DNA of 10,099 bases from CALZKI01 sp964567585 (lineage in GTDB: Bacteria; Bacillota; Clostridia; Lachnospirales; Lachnospiraceae): the NCBI GenBank assembly GCA_964567585.1, contig CAZMND010000080.1:1-10099 (forward strand), in the 5' to 3' direction. The notes under the pieces are model-generated. The model was not told the DNA's origin, did no database searches, and saw only the letters and a program-made list of their open reading frames with translations. Of this stretch, positions 1 through 6,794 are shown in pieces. Both the position numbers and the translations under genes were made by a program. Positions within the stretch are counted from its first letter, which is position 1. Each line of letters opens with the position of its first letter.

Positions 1-204
1 CGCGACTTGGCGAAGCTGACCTATAAAACCGCGTTAGTGGTACAAGCCCTCAAAGCCCTCGGCAAGGAGCATATCGATAACGCAGTTATCGCACAACTGC
101 AGCGCATCTTAACGGCAGAAGAAAAAAGCAAGATGCTGACCGAAACCAAGACTGTCACCGCGTGGATTTACGATTGCATAAAGAGAATTTGCATTTTAGA
201 TTAA
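1..204 (+). CDS. C-terminal end of a DUF6088 / AbiEi-like antitoxin-type protein (partial)
   Basis: The reading frame is already open at base 1 (Arg-Asp-Leu-Ala-Lys) and runs to a TAA at 202-204, so only about the last 67 residues are present; the TTG at 7 is an internal codon, not a start. The pattern ALKALGKEHIDNAVIAQLQ, then LTAEEKSKML, then a Trp-containing tail (VTAWIYDCIKRI) resembles the C-terminus of DUF6088 proteins. These are related to AbiEi, the antitoxin/transcriptional repressor of type IV abortive-infection toxin-antitoxin pairs. The AbiEii-type nucleotidyltransferase toxin normally lies directly downstream, but here a SMEK-NACHT gene follows after 38 bases. The segment is about 50% G+C, richer than the next gene, so it probably belongs to the host backbone or an older island layer. 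The last codons (ICILD) look AT-rich and may be a junction-derived tail. The family call rests on recalled pattern similarity only. Confidence 0.6.
   Translation, partial: RDLAKLTYKTALVVQALKALGKEHIDNAVIAQLQRILTAEEKSKMLTETKTVTAWIYDCIKRICILD
174..202 (+). promoter_or_regulatory. Weak candidate promoter for the SMEK-NACHT operon
   Basis: TTGCAT (174-179) and TAGATT (197-202) are separated by 17 bases and would start transcription about 30 bases before the SMEK-NACHT start codon. The -35 box matches the consensus at only 3 of 6 positions and the -10 box at 4 of 6. The site lies inside the end of the upstream gene, so read-through from that gene is an equal alternative. Confidence 0.2.
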
Positions 205-228
205 GGTCGATTTTTTAAGACTACCAAC

Positions 229-234
229 AGGAGG
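229..234 (+). promoter_or_regulatory. Strong ribosome binding site of the SMEK-NACHT gene
   Basis: A perfect AGGAGG lies 8 bases before the ATG at 243. It fixes that start and marks the gene as the first translated unit of a new operon. Confidence 0.85.
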
Positions 235-242
235 AAAAAACT

Positions 243-2816
243 ATGACGCCGTATATAAAATCTGAAACGATAAAATCGGCTTTGCTGACATTAGAATCTC
301 AAATACAAGCAACATCGCAAAGAGGCGCTACTTCTCTGTCTGTCTATCTGGAAAACTTTTGTGCTAAGCTTTTGGGAATATACTACGGGTATGGTTTTTG
401 CAACCTGAATTATGAGAAGAAGAATATTAAGGGCATCGACCTATATAATTCTGAAAAAAATCATGCAGTACAGATAACGAGTGAAAGAAATAACTCGCAA
501 AAAGTAGTAAAGTCTATTCAAGGTACAAGTAAATATGATATAGTATCGGTTTTCTTTTTTGATCACAATAAGACCAATATAATATGTAAGCACCTCACAG
601 ATAACGGACATTGGCAATCAAATTTGCAAGTGATTTCCTTAGCCAATATCTTTGACGATATTGAACAAAACGCTGAAAAAGTAGAGTTATATTACGCACT
701 ATGCCAATTATGGATAACTGACGATATTCTAACCCGTGAAGATTTGGTGGCAATACTAAAAACCGAAGCTTATAAGAAAATCATTGCAAATACAACAACG
801 AAAAAATATATTCCTGAGATATACATCCCCGAAACAGATTTAAAGAAGTCCTGTCGATTATTTGCATGTCCTAAACTCGCAGAAAAGCTATTGTTTTTTA
901 CTGCCCCTGTGTTTTATCAAGGTAGTAAATATGATAATCTACAAGATGTGATTGCAGTTACGGCTGAGGGAAGAAAAATTGAGTTTACAGAAGATTGTAG
1001 TATACATGATCTTGTCGACATTGATGATCCTACAGCTGAACAGGTAAAGCTACTATTAACGAAGTTGAAATCCTATGAGGCATATACTGCGATTTCTCAT
1101 AGTACAGGTACATATACTTATAAAAATGGCACAGAAGTTCTGTACGATGAACAGCACTCCAAGTTGGAAAGTAGCGTAAGATTTGAGATAAGTGGCTTAT
1201 TAAAGGATTTCGAAACATCACAAAAAAGATACTATATTGTGGTTAAGGATGCTGGGCAAGGAAAAACAACATTTTTATGTGACTTTTGTGATACGGTATT
1301 GTTCAAACGCAACATTCCAACAATATTCATCAATGTAAATCAGATTACAGATTCTTTATTAGCATATTTCGAGAGAATTGTTTCTGACTTGATGAAAAAG
1401 GATTATCTATCTTCAATTGAACTGCTAAAACAATACTTATCTGCTGTTGACCGACAACTGATTGTTGTGATAGACGGTCTCAACGAAAGCACCAAAGGTG
1501 TAACATTCAAAAACGAGGTCTTAGAGTTTATTAGACACATTGACAATCTTGATTTCGTAAAAATGATAGCTACAACTCGACATGCTGCCTATGATCTCTA
1601 CTATAAATCACTCGAAAACGAGTCATTTGGAAGCAAAATTGTTGTTGATATAGAGCGTGTTTATGGAATGGGAGAACGAAAAAGTGCTTCGTTCAAATAC
1701 AAAATATTAAAAAAGTACCGTGAACATTTCAAAGTAGGATGCTATATATCGAAAATGGCACAGAAAAAACTCTCCAATGATACGTTGCTTTTGAGAATTT
1801 TCTGTGAGGTTTTCGAGGGTGATTCTACTGCAGTAGTAAATGATATTTTCTTGTATAAACTTTTCAAGGCATACATAGAAAAAAGATCCTCTCAGCTTCT
1901 TGCTTTGGGGAAAATCAAACGGATAGACGATCTTATGTCGTTGCTCGAAAAAATTGCCAAGCAAATGTTATCAACGGACAATTTGGACAACTTTAGTGCA
2001 AGAGGTTTTTCTTCTGACGAAAAAGACCTTTTGGATACAGTTGTTGAAGAAGATATCTTGATTAAAAGTGTTGAGAACAAAGAGAATCCATTCTTCAATC
2101 ACACTTTATATTCCTTCACTTACGACGAGTTTAGAGATTTCTTACTTGCCATGGTTTTGCTCGGAGAAACAGATGATATCTTTGCGAGAAAAGCAAGTGA
2201 ATTGAGTACAAATTACTCAAGATATGATGGTTTGCTAAAATATCTGTTTCTATTCTGCAAAAATACTGGAAGTTCGAAGTTGTCTGCACTTGAAAGAACT
2301 GATAATTATAATAGAATCTATTCCGCTAACATCTTTTCCGTTGATGATAACGCGTTGTTAGACGAGGATGTTAGGGTAATTACTCGCGCATTAGAAACAA
2401 ATCAAGAAGCTTTGTATTATGAAATTTGCAAACGCTTGAATTTAACAGAGTACAAAAATCTTTCTGTGTGCAGTGTTGTACAACATTACATTCAAAACTA
2501 TCTAAACTCCCCTGTAGAATGGGCAAATATCTTTGTAAAACAAGATAGATATTCAGATATACAACATGGAGTTTTAGTAAGTATACTTGACGAAAAATTT
2601 GATAGTACCTATCCCGATGAAGTGAAAGGTATTTTGCTTCTGCTTTCAACCTTCAAGTATATGCCTTATAAAAACGAAAAGGCCTATATAAAATGGCTAA
2701 ACTCTACATATCCTGACATGGTTTCGAGTGCATTAGCTGAAATAAGAAGTGAGTGGCCCTTGTTATGTGAAGGTGTCGAAAGATTAGAATACGAGGTGAA
2801 CGAAGAATGCGAATAA
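243..2816 (+). CDS. SMEK-domain NACHT/STAND-like ATPase, putative antiviral sensor-effector
   Basis: This 857-residue cytoplasmic protein has no visible signal peptide or membrane segment. Residues 1-~110 resemble the SMEK domain, an N-terminal module of bacterial conflict proteins: a helix around ESQIQATSQRG and YLENFCAKLL, then GIDL (D66), then AVQITSE (Q77-x-T79) and NNSQKVVKSI. The D...QxT spacing is reminiscent of restriction-endonuclease-like cores, though the usual lysine is absent. Residues ~110-320 are a linker of unknown type. The NTPase core has a Walker A at 335-343 (KDAGQGKTT, with Lys where the first Gly is usual), a Walker B at 406-415 (LIVVIDGLNE, D411 and E415), which is the NACHT/STAND form, and a sensor-like ATTRH at 443-447. 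FTYDEFRDFLLA at 625-636 matches the winged-helix/arm region that often follows STAND cores. The ~220 residues after it look helical and may be the sensor. The gene overlaps the next one by 10 bases. Function as an NTP-switched phage-defence protein is inferred from architecture and context. Confidence 0.75.
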   Translation: MTPYIKSETIKSALLTLESQIQATSQRGATSLSVYLENFCAKLLGIYYGYGFCNLNYEKKNIKGIDLYNSEKNHAVQITSERNNSQKVVKSIQGTSKYDIVSVFFFDHNKTNIICKHLTDNGHWQSNLQVISLANIFDDIEQNAEKVELYYALCQLWITDDILTREDLVAILKTEAYKKIIANTTTKKYIPEIYIPETDLKKSCRLFACPKLAEKLLFFTAPVFYQGSKYDNLQDVIAVTAEGRKIEFTEDCSIHDLVDIDDPTAEQVKLLLTKLKSYEAYTAISHSTGTYTYKNGTEVLYDEQHSKLESSVRFEISGLLKDFETSQKRYYIVVKDAGQGKTTFLCDFCDTVLFKRNIPTIFINVNQITDSLLAYFERIVSDLMKKDYLSSIELLKQYLSAVDRQLIVVIDGLNESTKGVTFKNEVLEFIRHIDNLDFVKMIATTRHAAYDLYYKSLENESFGSKIVVDIERVYGMGERKSASFKYKILKKYREHFKVGCYISKMAQKKLSNDTLLLRIFCEVFEGDSTAVVNDIFLYKLFKAYIEKRSSQLLALGKIKRIDDLMSLLEKIAKQMLSTDNLDNFSARGFSSDEKDLLDTVVEEDILIKSVENKENPFFNHTLYSFTYDEFRDFLLAMVLLGETDDIFARKASELSTNYSRYDGLLKYLFLFCKNTGSSKLSALERTDNYNRIYSANIFSVDDNALLDEDVRVITRALETNQEALYYEICKRLNLTEYKNLSVCSVVQHYIQNYLNSPVEWANIFVKQDRYSDIQHGVLVSILDEKFDSTYPDEVKGILLLLSTFKYMPYKNEKAYIKWLNSTYPDMVSSALAEIRSEWPLLCEGVERLEYEVNEECE

Positions 2817-3229
2817 TAGCTTTTGCAGACGGAAGCTTTCATAAGAAACTTTATATTTGGCGCCCACAAGAAACATCTCATCAAAGAACCAAACTATATG
2901 AAGCATTCAAGGCAACAGCCGGTTCTGAATATTTTTCTATTGCACAAAGAATTGAACGAGTTATATGTGACTTTGGAGAAAATTTATCCTTGAAATACGA
3001 ACAGTTTTTTGCTGAAGAATACAGCTCCTTAGATGCTTATTTGGAAGCCGAAGAAGAACTCGACGAAGAAGAAATGGAAGCAATATTAAATGCCGAGATG
3101 GAAGATGAAGCACTTTGGAAAGTAGATGTAACAATTTGTGAAGGATATGGTTTTGCCAATATGTTTGATGAGCACATATGGGAAGAAGATTATTTAATAC
3201 CAAGGTTAAACAAAATATTGGAGAATTAA
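2807..3229 (+). CDS. Small, strongly acidic protein of unknown function
   Basis: I do not recognise a family for this 140-residue protein. Its ATG lies inside the last codons of the SMEK-NACHT gene (10-base overlap, different frame), with GAGGTG at 2793-2798 and an 8-base spacer, so translation is probably coupled. Residues 1-30 are mixed (RIIAFADGSFHKKLYIW). Residues ~66-102 are extremely rich in Glu and Asp, including AEEELDEEEMEAI, and probably form a charged helix. The last 35 residues contain several aromatics (GYGFANMFDEHIWEEDYL) and suggest a small folded tail. No signal peptide, membrane segment or catalytic motif is visible. Its position directly after the ATPase makes a binding partner, regulator or inhibitor plausible. 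The acidic middle could mimic DNA or mask a basic surface, but this is speculation. It is clearly a real gene, because the frame is intact and fits tightly between its neighbours. Confidence 0.75.
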   Translation: MRIIAFADGSFHKKLYIWRPQETSHQRTKLYEAFKATAGSEYFSIAQRIERVICDFGENLSLKYEQFFAEEYSSLDAYLEAEEELDEEEMEAILNAEMEDEALWKVDVTICEGYGFANMFDEHIWEEDYLIPRLNKILEN

Positions 3230-3233
3230 AAAT

Positions 3234-3635
3234 ATGAAAATAAGCAATGGTTTTGTAACTAATAGTTCCTCAACTTCATATGTACTTTCTTGTAAAAATG
3301 GTCTTACAAAAGACTCTTTTATGGCTGCCTTTGGAGTGTGTGAAGAATCGCTTTTATACGACATATACGAAAAACTTTATTACACATTGCAGCAAACAAT
3401 AAAACCCCTCCCCAAAAATGAAGATATTGATTCTTTTTTGGAGAGCATACAAATAAAAGACGCATCCGACAAAGCGGAAATTAAAAAAAGATATTTAGAT
3501 GGTGAAACCGTTTTCTATGGTGAACTGAGTGATAGTGGCGATTATGGAGGTATGATAGAAGCTTTTTATTCGCACGAGAGTTTGGTTGTAATAGGAGATG
3601 ACATTTATCTTAATCTGAGGAACAGTGTTTACTAA
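3234..3635 (+). CDS. NSSSxS-motif small protein, possible substrate of the adjacent radical SAM enzyme
   Basis: This 133-residue protein starts 4 bases after the previous stop, with GGAG at 3220-3223. Residues 5-16 read NGFVTNSSSTSY. From memory, an N-terminal G-F-V-[ST]-N-S-S-S-[ST]-S-[FY] pattern recurs in small hypothetical proteins of phages and bacteria with no known function. The rest is a soluble domain: residues ~25-60 are helical with CEESLLYDIYEKLYY, 62-90 are charged, and 91-133 look like beta strands (TVFYGELSDSGDYGG, SLVVIGDDIYLNL). Its stop codon overlaps the start of the radical SAM gene (TAATG). SPASM-type radical SAM enzymes often modify the product of a neighbouring small gene, so this protein is a candidate substrate, with the Ser/Thr/Asn-rich N-terminus as an obvious target. 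It is longer than most RiPP precursors and the motif is N-terminal rather than C-terminal, so the link is a hypothesis. Confidence 0.7.
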   Translation: MKISNGFVTNSSSTSYVLSCKNGLTKDSFMAAFGVCEESLLYDIYEKLYYTLQQTIKPLPKNEDIDSFLESIQIKDASDKAEIKKRYLDGETVFYGELSDSGDYGGMIEAFYSHESLVVIGDDIYLNLRNSVY

Positions 3636-4645
3636 TGAAAATAAGATTTTTGAAGGGTGATAATTATATTCAATTGTTTAATTTTTCTAACGGACAAGCA
3701 TTAATGTTAGAAAAAGATGCGTTTGTGTATAGAAAAGAAGGCCCCTTATTGTTGGATGTATCTATCACGAATCGTTGTGAGCGTCAATGTGATTTTTGTT
3801 ATCGCAAAGCACAAAGCCGTGGCTACGATATGCCTATAGAAGATTATGCCTTTCTTCTTTCTCAGGCAAAACAATGCGGAGTACAGCAAATTGCAATTGG
3901 CGGCGGAGAACCTACACTTCACCCAAACTTTATTGATATTCTTGAGCATACTGTGGAAAGCGGTTTAATACCTAATTATTCAACCAACGCAGATTATCTT
4001 ACAGACGAAGTGTTAATTGCAACTAAAAAGTATTGTGGCGCTATGGCTGTTAGCATTTATGGTAATATCGAGAATTATAAAGCCACGATTGAGAGAATTT
4101 CAAATTTTGGAATAGTTGTGAATTTACATATGATTTTGAGAAGAGATTTAATCTCAAGTTACACGACCTTTCTGCAAAATCCACCCAAATGGTTGAATAA
4201 AGTAAATGCCATAATTTTTTTGAATTACAAGCCGGCAGACGTAAGAACTGAATTGTGCTTAAATCAAACACCGGAAGATATCTTGGCAAAATTCTTTCAA
4301 TCGGTAGCAAACTTTAAAACATGTGGTGTAGGGTTTGATACTTGTTCTGTTTCCTTCGTCAGTAATTATTTGCAAACGGATTCGTCTTTGTTTGATTACT
4401 GTGAAGCGGCAAGAAAATCAGCGTATATTAATGAAAAATTAATGGTATATCCATGCTCTTTCTACTACACAGAAGGAGAAAATCTAAGATCAACTACCTT
4501 GCATGACATTTGGCACGATTCTCAAATATTCATAACGCACCGTGCAGATATTTCAAGATACTGCTCCTCATGTCAATATTTTAATCAATGTCATTTTGGA
4601 TGCACTATTTACAATATTAACAACTGCACTTTGTGTCAAAACTAA
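3635..4645 (+). CDS. Radical SAM protein with a SPASM-type auxiliary Fe-S cluster domain
   Basis: This 336-residue enzyme carries the radical SAM cluster motif C48-x3-C52-x2-C55 (CERQCDFC), which binds the [4Fe-4S] cluster that cleaves S-adenosylmethionine. It also has the SAM-contacting GGGEPTLHP at 89-97. The C-terminus has C310-x2-C313-x5-C319-x3-C323, exactly the CX2CX5CX3C core of SPASM domains, followed by C331-x2-C334. C256 and C274 are spaced like the first SPASM pair, although the usual glycine is Leu269. SPASM enzymes mostly modify peptides or proteins by forming thioethers, C-C crosslinks or epimers. The C-x3-C-x2-C motif alone would also fit viperins, but the SPASM tail argues against that. 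Residues 1-40 form a small N-terminal extension. Translation is probably coupled to the previous gene through TAATG; the nearest GAGG (3617-3620) is 14 bases away. The substrate is unknown; the upstream Ser-rich protein is the best candidate. Confidence 0.85.
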   Translation: MKIRFLKGDNYIQLFNFSNGQALMLEKDAFVYRKEGPLLLDVSITNRCERQCDFCYRKAQSRGYDMPIEDYAFLLSQAKQCGVQQIAIGGGEPTLHPNFIDILEHTVESGLIPNYSTNADYLTDEVLIATKKYCGAMAVSIYGNIENYKATIERISNFGIVVNLHMILRRDLISSYTTFLQNPPKWLNKVNAIIFLNYKPADVRTELCLNQTPEDILAKFFQSVANFKTCGVGFDTCSVSFVSNYLQTDSSLFDYCEAARKSAYINEKLMVYPCSFYYTEGENLRSTTLHDIWHDSQIFITHRADISRYCSSCQYFNQCHFGCTIYNINNCTLCQN

Positions 4646-4659
4646 TTTTTATTTTTAAT
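4631..4659 (+). promoter_or_regulatory. Weak candidate promoter for the two nuclease genes
   Basis: TTGTGT (4631-4636) and TTTAAT (4654-4659) are 17 bases apart and would give a leader of about 25 bases ahead of the ATG at 4690. The -10 box matches at 5 of 6 positions, the -35 box at 3 of 6. The region is T-rich with no strong stem, so it is also possible that the SMEK operon reads through into the nucleases. Confidence 0.3.
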
Positions 4660-4666
4660 CAACAAT

Positions 4667-4681
4667 GGAGGCAAAAGGAGG
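4667..4681 (+). promoter_or_regulatory. Tandem ribosome binding sites before the 495-residue nuclease
   Basis: There are two Shine-Dalgarno-like sequences, GGAGG at 4667-4671 and AAGGAGG at 4675-4681. The second lies 8 bases before the ATG at 4690 and fixes the start. An independent strong site after a 44-base gap suggests this gene begins a unit separate from the radical SAM operon. Confidence 0.7.
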
Positions 4682-4689
4682 AATAACAA

Positions 4690-6177
4690 ATGAAAAAGTC
4701 CATAGAGATTTGGGCAGATAGTTTCCATGAAGGAAATTGGTGCTGCGACTGTATTTCCGATATCGCAAAGAAATCGGGTTATACCGTTCAAAAGTCCTAT
4801 GCCCGTGGCTTTCAGCCGCAATACATAATACAAAAAGATTCAGACATTCTTGAACTCACGGTATATGGTTCGTATAGATCGTGGTCGCCTCTTCCTAAAA
4901 AGATAGAAGAACTCATTGATTGGGGTAAACCCGACTTTGTTGCGTTTGATGCAGCCGAAAACAAGATATTGTTTGCTGTAGAAGAAACAGCAGCAACTCC
5001 TACGGGAAATCAAGCTATGCAAAGATGCGAACGCCAATACGGAAGCGCGAGATTGAAAATTCCTTATTGGTATCTAATCAGCGAATTTGGCGTACACAGA
5101 GATGGCGGTATTAGACGCGATTCTATATGGCCAACAATTGCAGCTATAAAATTATCAGTAATCAGAAAAACCCCTTGCGTCGTTCTTCATTATTCTGACA
5201 TCGACAACCCCGAAAACTACAATGTCGGTTCAGGTGTTAACCTTCTTTTTACCTCGCTGTTTGGAATATTAGCAAACCATGTACAAGGAGAGACGCCGTT
5301 ACATAATTTGGAAAGCGTTTTGGAAAATCAGTATCAGGAGATGCTCAAATTTGTGCTTTCTCAATGGCACAACATCATTGATTTCCTTCCAAGCGAAAAG
5401 GTTCTTTCCGATCCGAAAACAGCAAAATATCTTGCGGAAATTGCTACTGGAAACGATGATAATGCCCCAAAAATTTCAAACCTCTTGGTATGGCCTACAA
5501 TAAATGGCGTTCCTAAGAGTGTGCAAGCTGGCTGGACAGGTAAGGAACTTCTAAAGTACGATCCTTTGTGCTATTTGATGGAGAAAGATATTTCAAACGG
5601 AAAGGCGTATTATCTTTCCGACAATGCAGGTTCGGGAAAGCCTCCATCCACGGCACAACTCACTTCTTGGATTGCTCAACAATCGCAGTTGTTTACGAGA
5701 GCCAAGGGATTAAATCCTCCAGTGACATTCAAAATGAAATTAGATGATTTCCCGGACACAGGAACTGGGACAGGCAGACGACATTTGACGACTGCAAAAA
5801 ACATCGTATATCTTTATGACAGTTGGAATACTTATGTTGATACTGTTATTAAAGCATATCCCCGTTTGGCAACTCATTTGAAGAAGAAAGAAAAAGATAT
5901 GCCTGTGTTTGTGTATGTCAGCAATAGTATCAAGCCCGGAAGATTGTTTGGCGATCCATTTACTGGGCAGTTGGCTGCTTATTCTACGGCATTTGGAAAA
6001 TTTGATACCACTCCACGAATGGTAGTTGCATACTTCCCACATCAGGTGCATGTTCAAACGATCCAAAACGGCAGAGCGAGCGAAAATAAGGGTATGACAC
6101 TTATGACAGAGCTTACAGACTATATTCTCTTCTATGGCGGTGTTGCCGTAAAATTGAGCAGCAAGGAGGTGTTCTAA
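4690..6177 (+). CDS. Putative PD-(D/E)XK-type restriction endonuclease, large subunit
   Basis: This 495-residue soluble protein has a likely nuclease core at residues ~80-120: KPDFVAFD (P81-D82, D87), a strand ILFAVEET (E98, E99, T100), then PTGNQAMQRCERQYG. A PD followed about 15 residues later by E-x-T on a hydrophobic strand fits a divergent PD-(D/E)XK site in which Thr replaces the usual Lys; some type II enzymes, such as BamHI, also lack that Lys. The N-terminus begins IEIWADSFHEGNW. The C-terminal half (~300-495) is unassigned and may bind DNA. DNAGSGKPP at ~308-316 resembles a P-loop but lacks the GKT/S ending. The stop overlaps the next start (TAATG), so the two nuclease-like proteins are co-translated and may form a heteromeric enzyme opposing the two methyltransferases. 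The restriction role is inferred from this neighbourhood; I do not recognise a named family. Confidence 0.6.
   Translation: MKKSIEIWADSFHEGNWCCDCISDIAKKSGYTVQKSYARGFQPQYIIQKDSDILELTVYGSYRSWSPLPKKIEELIDWGKPDFVAFDAAENKILFAVEETAATPTGNQAMQRCERQYGSARLKIPYWYLISEFGVHRDGGIRRDSIWPTIAAIKLSVIRKTPCVVLHYSDIDNPENYNVGSGVNLLFTSLFGILANHVQGETPLHNLESVLENQYQEMLKFVLSQWHNIIDFLPSEKVLSDPKTAKYLAEIATGNDDNAPKISNLLVWPTINGVPKSVQAGWTGKELLKYDPLCYLMEKDISNGKAYYLSDNAGSGKPPSTAQLTSWIAQQSQLFTRAKGLNPPVTFKMKLDDFPDTGTGTGRRHLTTAKNIVYLYDSWNTYVDTVIKAYPRLATHLKKKEKDMPVFVYVSNSIKPGRLFGDPFTGQLAAYSTAFGKFDTTPRMVVAYFPHQVHVQTIQNGRASENKGMTLMTELTDYILFYGGVAVKLSSKEVF
6163..6169 (+). promoter_or_regulatory. Strong ribosome binding site of the 205-residue nuclease
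   Basis: AAGGAGG lies 7 bases before the ATG at 6177, inside the last codons of the upstream gene. Together with the TAATG stop/start overlap it indicates coupled and efficient translation of the small subunit. Confidence 0.8.
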
Positions 6178-6794
6178 TGTACAACTTTAGACTAACTGAA
6201 GAAATTTCAAGATGGGCGTTTGAGGTTGTTTGCAAAAACAACTCGGATTGGTATATAGCATTCACAAACCCAACGGCTGGTCCTTGGAAAACTATCAAAT
6301 GCATCAACGCTTATGGGGAAGAAGGCGAGGTGTATCGATTTGAGCTTGAAGAAACACGCCCCGATATTTTACTCGTGAACGATAAATTAAAGGTTGTTAT
6401 GATAATTGAGGCAAAGGATTCTCTTGCCAAACTTATTTCGGGAGATCAAGCACCCAAGTCTGTTGAAGTCGTTGGTACTCTTGCAGAAATCTTAAGAGAG
6501 AAAAAGAACAATTCATTTTGGTCTCATCGCAGCAATTACACTATTATTGTCGGATTGCTTTGGGGAGCAGAACGTCCATCTACACAATATGAACGCCAAG
6601 AGGTCTTCAACAGATATTTTGATGAGATGGAAACGTACAAATCTTTTGAAACAAATGTTATTGTTGGAATAGAAACTTGCCGTCATAATAATGGATTGAT
6701 ATGCAAAACATGCTATCAAACAAAAAAGAACGGAGCTACAACGATAAATGTAGCCCCGATCGTAAAAAGCTTTAATTTAGATTTGATCAAATAA
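6177..6794 (+). CDS. PD-(D/E)XK-fold nuclease, small restriction subunit
   Basis: This 205-residue protein shows a canonical nuclease core: RPDILLV with P62-D63, then the strand VVMIIEAKDS with E78-A-K80, giving D63-x14-E-x-K. Upstream glutamates at 51-59 (EVYRFELEE) could supply the helix acid often seen in this fold. The remainder has a hydrophobic strand (TIIVGLLWG, ~127-135) and a short C-terminal CxxC (C172, C175). Its size suits a compact type II restriction subunit or single-domain cleavage subunit. It is coupled to the 495-residue protein upstream and converges on two DNA methyltransferases, so the pair is best read as the restriction half of a restriction-modification system. Its last 8 bases overlap the end of the opposing methyltransferase gene, and its 3' end carries an antisense terminator. 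A Holliday-junction or repair nuclease is a less likely alternative given the partners. Confidence 0.75.
   Translation: MYNFRLTEEISRWAFEVVCKNNSDWYIAFTNPTAGPWKTIKCINAYGEEGEVYRFELEETRPDILLVNDKLKVVMIIEAKDSLAKLISGDQAPKSVEVVGTLAEILREKKNNSFWSHRSNYTIIVGLLWGAERPSTQYERQEVFNRYFDEMETYKSFETNVIVGIETCRHNNGLICKTCYQTKKNGATTINVAPIVKSFNLDLIK
6721..6758 (-). terminator. Intrinsic terminator of the leftward methyltransferase operon
   Basis: On the minus strand a 10-base-pair stem, CGGGGCTACA pairing with TGTAGCTCCG (one G-U wobble), encloses an 8-base loop (6741-6748) and is followed at once by TTCTTTTTTG (6730-6721). This is the classic Rho-independent form and sits about 28 bases past the methyltransferase stop at 6787. 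On the plus strand the wobble becomes an A-C mismatch and no U-run follows, so the signal is directional. It lies entirely within the coding sequence of the opposing 205-residue nuclease. Confidence 0.75.

Noticed and set aside
3777..3801. Radical SAM motif read as a prokaryotic viperin (antiviral nucleotide synthase)
   Set aside because: The C-x3-C-x2-C motif is common to nearly all radical SAM enzymes, and the C-terminal CX2CX5CX3C cluster is SPASM-type, which viperins lack.
4641..4660. T-rich stretch after the radical SAM gene as a terminator
   Set aside because: Only a 4-base stem (ACAA/TTGT) can be found ahead of it, too weak to call an intrinsic terminator.
4665..4721. Short ORF (ATG at 4665, about 18 codons) overlapping the 495-residue gene start in another frame
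   Set aside because: It has no ribosome binding site of its own; its first codons are formed by the tandem Shine-Dalgarno sequences of the real gene.
5611..5640. P-loop-like DNAGSGKPP in the 495-residue protein, suggesting an ATPase
   Set aside because: The GK is followed by Pro-Pro rather than Thr/Ser and there is no matching Walker B; the more convincing motif is the nuclease-like core near the N-terminus.
6781..6792. Perfect 12-base palindrome ATTTGATCAAAT at the overlapping convergent stop codons
   Set aside because: There is no loop or T-run for a terminator and the AT-rich palindrome is short; it is probably incidental to the stop codon overlap, although an operator cannot be excluded.
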